Shown: positions 26,448 through 34,544 of the stretch, one piece after another | How positions within the stretch are numbered: position 1 is the stretch's first letter | Layout: every line of letters starts with the position of its first letter | Assembly (NCBI GenBank): GCA_046260155.1 | Contig: JBJYXV010000079.1 | Location: 1 to 64,000 of the forward strand | DNA: 64,000 bases | Origin: PFL25 sp046260155 | Lineage (GTDB): Bacteria > Chloroflexota > Anaerolineae > Anaerolineales > UBA4823 | Direction: 5' to 3' | Position numbers and translations under genes: made by a program | The notes under the pieces: generated by a model | The model's database searches: none | What the model was told of the DNA's origin: nothing | The model's input: only the letters and a program-made list of their open reading frames with translations

Positions 26448-27404
26448 ATGATGACAACAATTTTATTTATTGGTGGTGGCTTGGTCTTCTTCCTGCTGGC
26501 AGTTGGAGCAGTCGTTTCGATGATCGGCGAGAAGTCGCTGGTTGAAGAACGACTGGGTCCGTATTTTAACGAAAAGGAACTTGCTGAAGCAAAGCAGAAG
26601 GCATCCCCCGTTGGTGATTGGTTGAATCAAAGGGTGGAGAAATCAACCTACGGAGGTCGCATCGGAAGAGAGCTTGCCAGGGCAGATTTAAAACTTAAAC
26701 CAGCAGAATATATCGCTTTAATGGTGATCTTTGGATTAGGAGTTGGTTCGGTTGCCTGGTATTTTGGCGGTCAGAGCATCATTGTGGGATTACTGGGTGT
26801 TGGGGTCGGCACATTAATTCCCCGCTTCTATGTACGCCGCCAGCAAGGGAAGCGGTTGGTTAGATTCAATGAGCAGCTTCCGGATATGCTGGGGCTGATG
26901 GTGAATGGGCTGCGGGCAGGTTATTCCGTGATGCAGGCGATGGAGGCGGTCAGTAAAGAATTGCCCCCACCGATTTCAGATGAGTTCCGCCGGGTGGTTC
27001 AGGAGATTCAAATTGGATTGCCCATTGAACGCGCCATGGACAACCTTTACCGGCGCATACCCAGTGAAGACCTGGATTTAACGATCACGGCTTTGAATGT
27101 GCAGCGAGAGGTTGGCGGAAACCTTGCTGAAATCCTGGACACCATTTCGTATACCATTCGTGAGCGTGTGCGGATCAAAGGTGAAATTCGAGTTCTAACC
27201 TCTCAGGTGGTTTATTCAAGCCGCTTTTTGTCCAGCATGCCTATCCTAATTGCTGTCGCATTGTGGTTTATGAACCGCCCTTATATGATGATGTTCTTCA
27301 ACCCAGACTCGCGTATGATTGGCATCCCGGTCTTAATCTTTGGGGGGATGATGATCTTCGGTGGTTATATGGTCATGAACAAGATCGCGGATATTGAGGT
27401 TTAG
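26448..27404 (+). CDS. tadB: Tad pilus inner-membrane platform protein TadB
   Basis: A 318-residue protein of the type II secretion F (GspF) family. It has an N-terminal helix, a pair of helices near residues 80-130, a cytoplasmic GspF domain with LPDMLGLMVNGLRAGYSVMQAM and LQREVGGNL-like motifs (NVQREVGGNLAEILD), and two C-terminal helices. Together with TadC it forms the membrane platform driven by CpaF. The start is ATG at 26448 (GGGAG upstream); a longer reading from TTG at 26400 would overlap cpaF by 29 bases and has no ribosome-binding site. Confidence 0.93.
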   Translation: MMTTILFIGGGLVFFLLAVGAVVSMIGEKSLVEERLGPYFNEKELAEAKQKASPVGDWLNQRVEKSTYGGRIGRELARADLKLKPAEYIALMVIFGLGVGSVAWYFGGQSIIVGLLGVGVGTLIPRFYVRRQQGKRLVRFNEQLPDMLGLMVNGLRAGYSVMQAMEAVSKELPPPISDEFRRVVQEIQIGLPIERAMDNLYRRIPSEDLDLTITALNVQREVGGNLAEILDTISYTIRERVRIKGEIRVLTSQVVYSSRFLSSMPILIAVALWFMNRPYMMMFFNPDSRMIGIPVLIFGGMMIFGGYMVMNKIADIEV

Positions 27405-27430
27405 CCCCGGCAGTTTGAGGAGGTTGGTAT

Positions 27431-28378
27431 ATGCTTTGGATAGCAATTCTTGTTGGTGTGGTCGTCATGGCTGCTGTGGTTCTGATCGTGATAGGCATGC
27501 GTGATGCTGGTGTTGAAGATCCGCTTCAGGACAGGTTGGCTGAATTTGCAGCTCGAGGGGAAATTACTGACCTAGAGGAAATCGAACTTTCACAGCCATT
27601 AACCGAGCGCGTTATCTTTCCCATCGCCAGGAAAATGGGTAAATTGGCATTGCGGTTCACTCCTCAAAATGCGATACAACAAACAGCCAAAAAACTTGAA
27701 TTAGCGGGCAACCCAGCAGGCATGGATCCCACAGTATTTTGGGCACTGCGCATGGCAGGTTTATCGCTGGGGGCATTATTGTTTTTCGTGGCGACAATTG
27801 CTCCAGAGGGGAGTTTTTTGAAGGGACGTGGTTTGTTGATCGGTATCCCTGCAGCTGCCATGGGATTCTTTCTTCCGGAATTGTGGCTAGGAGGGAGAAT
27901 CAGCAAGCGCCAGACGGATGTGCGTAAAGCAATGCCGGATGCCTTGGATTTGCTGACAATCTGCGTTGAAGCAGGCCTTGGTTTTGATGCTGCAATGGCT
28001 AAAGTCTATGAGAAATGGGACAATGTGGTTGCCCTAGCTTTCGGAAGAGTGATTCGTGAGATACAATTAGGAAAACTTCGCAGAGATGCGTTGAAGGATA
28101 TGGCCGATCGGTTGGGCGTGCCAGAGATGACTAGTTTCGTCGCAGCAGTGATCCAAAGCGAGCAGCTGGGTGTCAGCCTGGCAAGGGTGCTGAGAATCCA
28201 GGCGGATCAAATGCGGATCAAACGCCGTCAACTTGCAGAGGAAGCTGCCCACAAGGCGCCGATCAAAATGCTGATCCCAATGGCGATTTTAATATTTCCG
28301 TCCATTTGCATCGTGCTCATGACCCCTGCGGTCTTGATGCTGATGCAATCAGCACTGAGTGGAATACTTGGATTTTAA
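27431..28378 (+). CDS. tadC: Tad pilus inner-membrane platform protein TadC
   Basis: A 315-residue GspF-family protein, paralogous to TadB. It has an N-terminal helix, a hydrophobic pair near residues 100-150, a cytoplasmic domain with MPDALDLLTICVEAGLGFDAAM and SEQLGVSLARVLRIQADQMR, and C-terminal helices (LIPMAILIFPSICIVLMTP). It is the second platform subunit of the Tad machine. The ATG at 27431 has GAGGAGG. It ends the visible Tad operon; minor pilins (TadE/F/G), a secretin and the prepilin peptidase are absent from the window and may be encoded elsewhere. Confidence 0.93.
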   Translation: MLWIAILVGVVVMAAVVLIVIGMRDAGVEDPLQDRLAEFAARGEITDLEEIELSQPLTERVIFPIARKMGKLALRFTPQNAIQQTAKKLELAGNPAGMDPTVFWALRMAGLSLGALLFFVATIAPEGSFLKGRGLLIGIPAAAMGFFLPELWLGGRISKRQTDVRKAMPDALDLLTICVEAGLGFDAAMAKVYEKWDNVVALAFGRVIREIQLGKLRRDALKDMADRLGVPEMTSFVAAVIQSEQLGVSLARVLRIQADQMRIKRRQLAEEAAHKAPIKMLIPMAILIFPSICIVLMTPAVLMLMQSALSGILGF

Positions 28379-28393
28379 TTAAAGGGGAAAAAT

Positions 28394-29110
28394 ATGCCCG
28401 AGCCGGTTCGACCGGCTTATCACCTCTACCGGTGGTTGTGGGGCAGCCTGGATTTGCTCTTCCCTCCAACCTGCGGGGGGTGTGGTCAGAGCGGGAAGCT
28501 GTGGTGTGATGCCTGCCAGGAATCTGTAAGAGAGATCGGAACCAGTATATGCAGTGTATGTGGACAACCCTGGGATATCCCAGGGTTGTGTGCCCGTTGT
28601 GCCCGAACTAGGCCGTATTTCACAAAACTGCGTTCCTGGGCTTATTACGATGGACCAGTCAGTGAAGCGATCAAGCGCTTGAAGTACAAGCGCGACATTA
28701 GTCTCGGATTCGTGCTTGCACAAGCTCTGTATGATCTATTGGTCAATCTTCAGTGGCAGGTCGATGGTGTAATTCCTGTTCCATTAGGGGTTGCACGACT
28801 GAAAGAGCGTGGATATAATCAAGCTGCCTTGATTGCCCAACCGGTTGCATTGAGAATTGGTAAACCTTATTTACGCAAGGGATTGTTTCGGGTACGTGAG
28901 ACTCGTTCCCAGGTAGGTCTTTCCTATATCGATCGACAGGCAAATGTAAACGCTGCATTTCGAGGGCGTGAGGAGATCGTTGCTGGAAAACGCTTACTGG
29001 TCGTCGATGATGTGACAACCAGCACTGCTACGTTGAATGCATGCTCCCAGGCGTTAATCACCGCCGGGGCAGCTGAAGTGATGTGTTTAACCGTTGCACG
29101 GGCAGGCTGA
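28394..29110 (+). CDS. comF: ComF-family phosphoribosyltransferase-like protein
   Basis: A 238-residue protein with an N-terminal zinc-binding part (CGGCGQ, CDAC, CSVCGQPW, CARC within residues 25-75) and a type I phosphoribosyltransferase fold whose PRPP-binding loop reads LLVVDDVTTSTATLN. ComF proteins support DNA uptake in naturally competent bacteria, where they may link helicase and recombination steps; homologues occur widely in species not known to be competent. The ATG at 28394 has AAAGGGG upstream. It starts 15 bp after tadC and may be co-transcribed with the pilus genes. Whether the pair is used in DNA uptake is unknown. Confidence 0.92.
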   Translation: MPEPVRPAYHLYRWLWGSLDLLFPPTCGGCGQSGKLWCDACQESVREIGTSICSVCGQPWDIPGLCARCARTRPYFTKLRSWAYYDGPVSEAIKRLKYKRDISLGFVLAQALYDLLVNLQWQVDGVIPVPLGVARLKERGYNQAALIAQPVALRIGKPYLRKGLFRVRETRSQVGLSYIDRQANVNAAFRGREEIVAGKRLLVVDDVTTSTATLNACSQALITAGAAEVMCLTVARAG

Positions 29111-29145
29111 ATCGAAATATATTTTTATCACCAGGAGGTGGATCT

Positions 29146-29709
29146 ATGCCGTTCGAAGTTGAAATTACTGGCAGGAACATGGAAATTACAGATCGACTTG
29201 ATGATTATGTCACGAAAAAGGTTTCAAAACTGGACCGATACTTGAATGACATTGATGAAGCTCACGTGGAACTCTCATATGCAAAATCCGCGCGTAATGC
29301 CGCAGACAGGCAGGTTGCCCAATTAACCATTCGGGGGAAAGGCTTCATTCTTCGCTCGGAAGAAAGAGCAGATGATATTTATGCTGCTTTGGACACTGCT
29401 CTGGATAAAATGCAGCGCAGGATTGAACGCTATAAAGGGAAACGTAATCGCGGCCGGGGAGATGGCAGGTCTGCAGCTGAGGTGGTTCCTTATCCAGAAA
29501 GTGACGAAGAGGAACCTGAAGCTCCGCTCATTGCCAGGAGAAAAAGGTTTACTGTATCACCAATGGATGAGGAGGAAGCAATTGACCAGATGAATATGTT
29601 GGGTCACGAAGATTTTTTTGTCTTCATTAATGCTTCAACGAATGCGATTAACGTACTTTACACCCGCCGGGACGGAACATATGGCTTGATTGAACCAGAA
29701 ATTGGGTGA
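29146..29709 (+). CDS. hpf: Ribosome hibernation promoting factor, long form
   Basis: A 187-residue protein. The N-terminal RaiA/YfiA domain (residues 1-105, starting MPFEVEITGRNMEITDRLDD) binds the decoding centre of the 30S subunit, and the C-terminal domain (residues about 125-187, with KRFTVSPMDEEEAIDQMNML) mediates dimerisation, giving 100S hibernating ribosomes in slow or starved cells. The long form with both domains is the usual type outside the gammaproteobacteria. The ATG at 29146 was chosen because AGGAGGTG sits just upstream; an upstream ATG at 29083 would lie inside comF. A strong terminator follows. Confidence 0.95.
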   Translation: MPFEVEITGRNMEITDRLDDYVTKKVSKLDRYLNDIDEAHVELSYAKSARNAADRQVAQLTIRGKGFILRSEERADDIYAALDTALDKMQRRIERYKGKRNRGRGDGRSAAEVVPYPESDEEEPEAPLIARRKRFTVSPMDEEEAIDQMNMLGHEDFFVFINASTNAINVLYTRRDGTYGLIEPEIG

Positions 29710-29730
29710 CAGAAAGCGTATTGATGTTTG

Positions 29731-29771
29731 AGGATTGTTCCTATCTTCTGGGACAGTCCTTTTTGTTTTTG
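29731..29771 (+). terminator. Rho-independent terminator of hpf
   Basis: AGGATTGTTCC (29731-29741) pairs with GGGACAGTCCT (29750-29760) over 11 positions (two G-U pairs) around an 8-base loop, followed by TTTTGTTTTT. It closes the comF-hpf transcript. Confidence 0.88.
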
Positions 29772-29904
29772 ATTAGGAAATACAATTGCTCTGAGGAGAT
29801 TTGTGTTATCTATTTACAGCACACCAGACGCAATGATCCTGCCCAAGATTTGTAAGGACACACCAAATGCTGAACGGTGGAAATGGAAGTGGTCTTCAGA
29901 CCCG

Positions 29905-29933
29905 TTGACTCAGAACTTCAATAAGGATAAACT
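29905..29933 (+). promoter_or_regulatory. Predicted folE promoter
   Basis: TTGACT (29905-29910), 17-bp spacer, TAAACT (29928-29933). Transcription would begin near 29940, about 21 bases before the ATG, leaving no room for a riboswitch in the leader. Confidence 0.5.
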
Positions 29934-29960
29934 TCTGTGGATGGAGCGAGGAGTTAACAT

Positions 29961-30599
29961 ATGGTAGAAGAAAATTATAAGCAATTATACGCGATCGCTG
30001 ATCTGTTTGATGGCAATGGGATCGATGAAGCGGGAGTGGAGGATTCTATTCGCAGCCTGTTGTTGGCTTTTGGAGAAGATCCAGACCGGGATGGGATCGA
30101 ACGCACCCCTGCAAGAGTTGCCAATATGTACAAGGAATTGCTGGTGGGATACAGGACCGATCCAGTTGCGATGGTTAATGATGCGCTATTCGAAGTAACA
30201 TATGATGAAATGGTGCTTGTACGGGATATTGAATTTTACAGCCTTTGTGAGCATCACCTGCTGCCGTTTTTGGGGCGAGCACACGTGGCTTATTTCCCCC
30301 GTGGTAAAGTGCTGGGATTGTCAAAAATACCACGAGTGGTAGATTTATTTGCACGCAGGATCCAGCTCCAGGAAAGATTGACCAGGCAAATTGCCGATTT
30401 TATCAATGAGCTGCTGAATCCCCATGGTGTTGCAGTTGTGGTTGAAGGTCTGCATCTTTGTGCAATGATGCGCGGAGTACAGAAGCACGAAGCACGGATG
30501 ACTACCTCGACCATGTTGGGTGCATTTCGAACGAGTATCGCAACGCGCCAGGAGTTCTTAGATAATATCTCACGCGGTGCTGGTCCAATGAAGATCTAA
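29961..30599 (+). CDS. folE: GTP cyclohydrolase I (type IA)
   Basis: A 212-residue enzyme that converts GTP to 7,8-dihydroneopterin triphosphate, the first step of tetrahydrofolate synthesis. Zinc ligands Cys96 and His99 (SLCEHHLLPFLGRAH) and Cys167 (HLCAMMRGVQ) are present, as is the signature EDPDRDGIERTPARVANMY. Length and motifs are standard. The ATG at 29961 has GAGGAG upstream. It converges on folK, with a 30-bp overlap of the two 3' ends. A set of later-pathway genes lies on the opposite strand next to it. Confidence 0.97.
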   Translation: MVEENYKQLYAIADLFDGNGIDEAGVEDSIRSLLLAFGEDPDRDGIERTPARVANMYKELLVGYRTDPVAMVNDALFEVTYDEMVLVRDIEFYSLCEHHLLPFLGRAHVAYFPRGKVLGLSKIPRVVDLFARRIQLQERLTRQIADFINELLNPHGVAVVVEGLHLCAMMRGVQKHEARMTTSTMLGAFRTSIATRQEFLDNISRGAGPMKI

Positions 30600-31076
30600 A
30601 TCGGCTTCAATAATATCTGGCGATTCCCGAAGGATTTCAGCAATTTCAGCCGCCCGGTAGCCAGAATTTGGATCTACATATTCAGGAATGAGTTCCCCCA
30701 CCGGTACAGCCATATGGGGGTACTCCCATAGTTGGTTATCCAGGATTACTCCATCAAACATGAGGATATCGAGATCGATTGTTCTGGGAGCATTGGGATC
30801 ATATGTGCGAATCCGTCCAAGCATGCTTTCAATCGGGCGTAAGATCTTTTTCCGCAATAGTTCAACAGAAAACCTCGTTGCCACTAAAGCAGCAGCGTTC
30901 AGAAAATCAGGACCAGGCGAACCGACCGCGGATGTTTTCCAGATGCTGGACACCGCCTGAATGGTCACTGTACGGCCTAACAGGTGAAGTGCACTGCGAA
31001 TATTATCCCTGGGGAATATATTCGATCCGATCCCGATAACCGCCTGATGAGGCGGATCACTCTTTACTGCGTTCAA
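30570..31076 (-). CDS. folK: HPPK: 6-hydroxymethyl-7,8-dihydropterin pyrophosphokinase
   Basis: A 168-residue enzyme that transfers pyrophosphate from ATP to 6-hydroxymethyl-7,8-dihydropterin in the folate pathway. The start VIGIGSNIFPRDNIRSAL matches the family, and PRTIDLDILMFD is its signature (Mg2+ and ATP site). It overlaps folB by 20 bp, so the two are coupled, and its 3' end overlaps folE by 30 bp on the opposite strand. It is the last gene of a seven-gene minus-strand operon that begins with a TlpA-like gene at 35104. No folP (dihydropteroate synthase) is seen in the window. Confidence 0.93.
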   Translation of the reverse strand: MNAVKSDPPHQAVIGIGSNIFPRDNIRSALHLLGRTVTIQAVSSIWKTSAVGSPGPDFLNAAALVATRFSVELLRKKILRPIESMLGRIRTYDPNAPRTIDLDILMFDGVILDNQLWEYPHMAVPVGELIPEYVDPNSGYRAAEIAEILRESPDIIEADLDLHWTSTA

Positions 31077-31410
31077 TTTCTACACCAACAGACCTGGCAA
31101 AACGGACAGCATTCGGCTTCTCAACTCTCACGCGAGCCTTCAACACACCTGGAACCTCCAGACAAACTTTGGCAATGTCTGCGGCTAAGGCTTCAACGGT
31201 CAGTCGCTGGGCAGTTTCTGCCTTCGTTTGAGCTTTTTTGGCGATGGTCCGGTAGTTGATGCTATCTGAAATGTTATCGGTTTCGCCAGCTTTGGATAAA
31301 TCTGCGGTAATAGTCACATTAATCAAAATATCCTGGGGCTTTTCCCGTTCCCAATCATTAACCCCAATGATTCCTCGTACCAGTAAATCTTTGATGAAAA
31401 CTTGGTCCAT
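31057..31410 (-). CDS. folB: Dihydroneopterin aldolase
   Basis: A 117-residue enzyme that cleaves 7,8-dihydroneopterin to 6-hydroxymethyl-7,8-dihydropterin and glycolaldehyde. The family start DQVFIKDLLVRGIIGVNDWERE and the C-terminal VRVEKPNAVRFA (catalytic Lys in the EKP context) are present; the fold forms tunnel-shaped multimers. Length is typical. It lies between the FolM-like reductase (48-bp gap) and folK (20-bp overlap), consistent with one pterin-synthesis transcript. Confidence 0.95.
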   Translation of the reverse strand: MDQVFIKDLLVRGIIGVNDWEREKPQDILINVTITADLSKAGETDNISDSINYRTIAKKAQTKAETAQRLTVEALAADIAKVCLEVPGVLKARVRVEKPNAVRFARSVGVEIERSKE

Positions 31411-31458
31411 GCTCAGCTCCTCAACGTGTACTCGAGATAGAAGTTTACCTTGATTTTT

Positions 31459-32184
31459 TTAAATGAGATGTCTCCCGCCGTCTAAATGAAGTATCTCACC
31501 GGTAATATAATCCGGGCCTTCCAGTAAAAATAGCAATGCCTCTCCGACTTCGTCAAGATTTGCCCATCGTTTTGCAGGTACAGATTGCAAGATACCCTCC
31601 GTATCACCACCATCACTAGGTGGAAGGATCGCGCCAAAAGCAAGCCCATTCACGGTAATATCCGGAGCAAGCGCCACGGCCAAAGATTGGGTCAGAGCTG
31701 CGAGTGCAGCTTTGGATATGGTGTAGGGCAGGTGATCGCCGCCGGGGCGAAGGGCACGCCAATCCAGTATGTTGACAATGCGACCCGATTGGTTTGGTCG
31801 AACCAATGATGGAAAAGCTTTGCAAAGCAGGAAGGGTGCTGTTAAATTCACCATGAAATGTTGTTCCCATTCTGCCAGGTTTGTCGAGTGCAGATCAAGG
31901 GCATCAAATATCGAGGCATTGTTAACGATAGCATAAAGTGGCGAGAAGGATTTAACCTGGTCGATCAGGCGTTGGATGCTCTCTGGATTGGAGAGATCAG
32001 CCTGAATCAGGTCAGCCTGGGAGCCCAACTGCTCGATCTCGGTCTTCAAATTAACCGCTGAATGTTTCGAACTGAAGTAGTGGATCAGGAGATTACCTCC
32101 TTGCCTGGCTATCGCTAAGGCCATTGACCGCCCAATGCGAACCCCCGATCCGGTGATCAAAACAGTTTTTCCTTGTATACTCAT
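31459..32184 (-). CDS. FolM/PTR1-like short-chain reductase, probable dihydropterin or dihydrofolate reductase
   Basis: A 241-residue short-chain dehydrogenase. The nucleotide-binding motif is TGSGVRIG; the TGxxxRxG form with Arg16 is that of pteridine reductases, which use NADPH. The catalytic residues appear to be Asp141 (IVNILDW), Tyr154 and Lys158 (YTISK): an Asp stands where classical family members have Ser, again as in PTR1 and FolM. Together with folB and folK in the same operon, this argues for reduction of dihydropterin or dihydrofolate, perhaps replacing FolA. It overlaps the upstream DUF302 gene by four bases (ATGA). Substrate is inferred, not shown. Confidence 0.8.
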   Translation of the reverse strand: MSIQGKTVLITGSGVRIGRSMALAIARQGGNLLIHYFSSKHSAVNLKTEIEQLGSQADLIQADLSNPESIQRLIDQVKSFSPLYAIVNNASIFDALDLHSTNLAEWEQHFMVNLTAPFLLCKAFPSLVRPNQSGRIVNILDWRALRPGGDHLPYTISKAALAALTQSLAVALAPDITVNGLAFGAILPPSDGGDTEGILQSVPAKRWANLDEVGEALLFLLEGPDYITGEILHLDGGRHLI

Positions 32185-32591
32185 GATGCAAGCAATGCCT
32201 CCGCAACGCGTTCAAGCCGCATGCGGGCTTCGTGGGCTACGCTTGAAACTTCATGGTTGTCTTCCAGCGACCCGACCGAGAGGACGGTCTCCGGGTTAAC
32301 GATCCTGACAATTGAAGCGGAAATTCCATCTGCCTCGACAGTCACATTACATGGCAGCAGTAACCCTGCAACTGAATCCTGAGAAAGAGCACGGTGAGCG
32401 AGCGGTGGATTGCAGGCTCCCAAGATCGTGTAGGGTCGAAATTCTTCATTCAGCTTTTCTTTCATTGTAGCTTTGACATCAATAGAGGTCAAAACACCAA
32501 AGCCTTCTCCCTTGAGCGCCTCCTTTGTCAATTCAAGAGCTTGCTCATAGGGCATGTTTAGATGCACTTCAAAACCAATTTCTGCAGACAT
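32181..32591 (-). CDS. DUF302 domain protein
   Basis: A 136-residue protein of the DUF302 family (residues 1-130, with EVHLNMPYEQALELTKEALKGE-type start and the GACNPPLAHRAL segment). Structures of relatives show a small alpha/beta dimer; function is unknown, although members often occur near redox or metal genes. The start is ATG at 32591, with AAGGAG upstream; a longer reading would run to 32654 without a ribosome-binding site. It overlaps the reductase gene by four bases and follows the lipoprotein gene by 40 bp. Confidence 0.85.
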   Translation of the reverse strand: MSAEIGFEVHLNMPYEQALELTKEALKGEGFGVLTSIDVKATMKEKLNEEFRPYTILGACNPPLAHRALSQDSVAGLLLPCNVTVEADGISASIVRIVNPETVLSVGSLEDNHEVSSVAHEARMRLERVAEALLAS

Positions 32592-32631
32592 TCGTTTAAC
32601 TCCTTGAAAATCCTGGTTAGGTTCATCACCC

Positions 32632-33792
32632 TTAAGGAAAGGGGATAAAGGCAAGAATAGTTTCAGGATAGGTATCGGTCATCGCCAGAAAACCAAGTCC
32701 ATCCAAACGGACGAGTGCTTCCCAGTTGCGGGAATTTCCATCTGCATCTAATTCGATCTGGAGCGGCGGTTTACCACTCAGGGTGATTCTATCCTGATTA
32801 TATTTTAATTCTACTAAGCGTTCAACTTTTATATTTGCCTTGTGGGTAAGACCTTGCCCAAATTGGTCCCTGATCGGGTCATTCAGTGTGAAATACCAAA
32901 ATTCAAGCGGGAAAAAGATATTCATAACCCAGAATCGTCCTTCAGAGTCAAGAGCAGTGGCATCGGTAAGCCTGTATTCAATATTTGCCATCTCTAATGG
33001 TGAAAAATCTATTGCAGGGTGATGCTCCTGAAACGCCAACGGGGTTGGATTCAATTCTCTGCCATTTGCCTCAAAAAGTGCCACCGCATCGCCTTCTGTG
33101 ATGAATACCGACTCATAAGCTGCGTTAAAGATCTGTACCGGTGTGGGAATTTCTATCAGTGTGTCCGAAATAAGACTGATCCCCTGCCCATTTTCCAGGA
33201 ATGTCCCCTGGATCATATATCCCTGCATCATTCCCTGGAAGTTGGTTTCGATTGAAAAGTAAATTTGATTCCCGCTCACTGCAACTGCTTCGAACCCCTC
33301 GTACCCAGGAAGATCGGCCAGTTGGTTTGAATTGAACAAGGGTAGCTGGGAAGGGGACAATGGTTCAGGACCGGGATCAAAGGAAGCAAGAATGTCTGAT
33401 TTATGGAGCGTGAATACGGATCCGCTTCCCTGATATGAAGGAAATTTGTGTGGGTATTGGGGCAGTATGATCAAGGTATCCCCATGCCATGCCATCCCAG
33501 AGATTTCTGCTCGCGGAATGGCAATTGGACCTTCTAACGGCAGCATTTGGACTTGGGACTCTTTGACTGGTGAGGGGGCAATTTCTGGAGCAGGACCTGT
33601 GGTGGTTAACGGATGAATTTCTGGGGATGAATTCACCTCCTGGTTAGGAGTTTGAACAGTAGCTGTCGGTTTTTGGGAGATATCTACCGCAGGGCTTGGT
33701 GTGGGATCGGAATTCTCCACAAGGCAAGCGCTGAGCGAAAAAGTGATAATCAACAACCATAATAGTTGGCGCAGGTGACTATCTCCAATCAC
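32632..33792 (-). CDS. Lipoprotein of unknown function, possible beta-propeller
   Basis: A 386-residue exported lipoprotein. The N-terminus is a lipoprotein signal with lipobox LSAC at residues about 20-23, followed by a Thr/Pro/Ser-rich linker to about residue 70. The rest shows repeated beta-type stretches (GMAWHGDTLIILPQYP, FEAVAVSGNQIYFSIETN, TDATALDSEGRFWVMNIF), resembling the phytase-like esterase/propeller fold (PF13449), but I cannot assign it firmly. The start is GTG at 33792, overlapping the Lgt-like stop as GTGA, so translation is coupled. Confidence 0.7.
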   Translation of the reverse strand: MIGDSHLRQLLWLLIITFSLSACLVENSDPTPSPAVDISQKPTATVQTPNQEVNSSPEIHPLTTTGPAPEIAPSPVKESQVQMLPLEGPIAIPRAEISGMAWHGDTLIILPQYPHKFPSYQGSGSVFTLHKSDILASFDPGPEPLSPSQLPLFNSNQLADLPGYEGFEAVAVSGNQIYFSIETNFQGMMQGYMIQGTFLENGQGISLISDTLIEIPTPVQIFNAAYESVFITEGDAVALFEANGRELNPTPLAFQEHHPAIDFSPLEMANIEYRLTDATALDSEGRFWVMNIFFPLEFWYFTLNDPIRDQFGQGLTHKANIKVERLVELKYNQDRITLSGKPPLQIELDADGNSRNWEALVRLDGLGFLAMTDTYPETILAFIPFP

Positions 33793-34544
33793 GATGCGGC
33801 TTCTTCTGTTGATGGTTGTTTCCAGTTCCTGACGACGATCACCAGCAAACAGATCGCAAGGAGAATCCAGGCATATAGTTGGGCGGAGCGAATTCCATTG
33901 GCGAACAGGAAGCTGTCTCCCCGATATGCCTCCAGGAACAACCTTGACAGAGCAGTCAGTGCGATAAAGGTCAAGAAAAAATTCCCTGGAATTTGGCTCC
34001 AGGTGGTTTTATCGATCAGCCAGATTACGGTAAATACCAGGCAGCCCAGAATGATCTCGTAAATTTGCGTAGGATGGCGGACTGCCCCCCAGAGCTGGAT
34101 TCCGAATGGTAACCCGGTTGGTTTTCCAAAGGCACTGCCGGAAGCGAGATGTGAAACCCCGAGTGCGATCGCCAGGATTGCAAATATTGGGGTTATCGAG
34201 TCGAGTGTCGACCAGAGCGGGAGCTTCTTACGGTAAATGAAGATGGTTGCCGCACCCGCTGCGATGTATATACCTGCGGACAGGTCGAGTAAGCCAGGAT
34301 TCAATGAAATTAGACTCAAGAGATTAGCTGAAAATGCATCCGGATAGGTCACCGCGTAGGATAATCGAGCACCAAGAAAACCGGCCAGCAAGGTAATCAG
34401 AAGCAGGGTGTAAAGATAGTTTGGATTTTCACCACGTTGCCGTGAACGGCGTTCGGAAACTGTTAAACCCAACCAGAGGCCAAGCAGCAGCACAAGACCA
34501 GGTACTTGAATTGAAAGGGGGCCGACCTGGAGAGTTGGAAACAT
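33789..34544 (-). CDS. Lgt-family membrane protein lacking the usual catalytic residues
   Basis: A 251-residue protein with about seven membrane helices. The segments GARLSYAVTYPD, GKPTGLPFGI and VRHPTQIYE are those of prolipoprotein diacylglyceryl transferase, so the fold is Lgt-like. In my alignment by eye, however, the essential Escherichia coli residues are not kept: the SFHGG histidine (His103) aligns with Ala in LSAGIYI, and the GRLGNFINGE block (Arg143, Asn146, Asn149, Glu151) aligns with GVSHLASGS. It may be an inactive or repurposed relative. It is tightly coupled to a TlpA-like thioredoxin (TGATG) upstream and a lipoprotein (GTGA) downstream. Confidence 0.8.
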   Translation of the reverse strand: MFPTLQVGPLSIQVPGLVLLLGLWLGLTVSERRSRQRGENPNYLYTLLLITLLAGFLGARLSYAVTYPDAFSANLLSLISLNPGLLDLSAGIYIAAGAATIFIYRKKLPLWSTLDSITPIFAILAIALGVSHLASGSAFGKPTGLPFGIQLWGAVRHPTQIYEIILGCLVFTVIWLIDKTTWSQIPGNFFLTFIALTALSRLFLEAYRGDSFLFANGIRSAQLYAWILLAICLLVIVVRNWKQPSTEEAAS

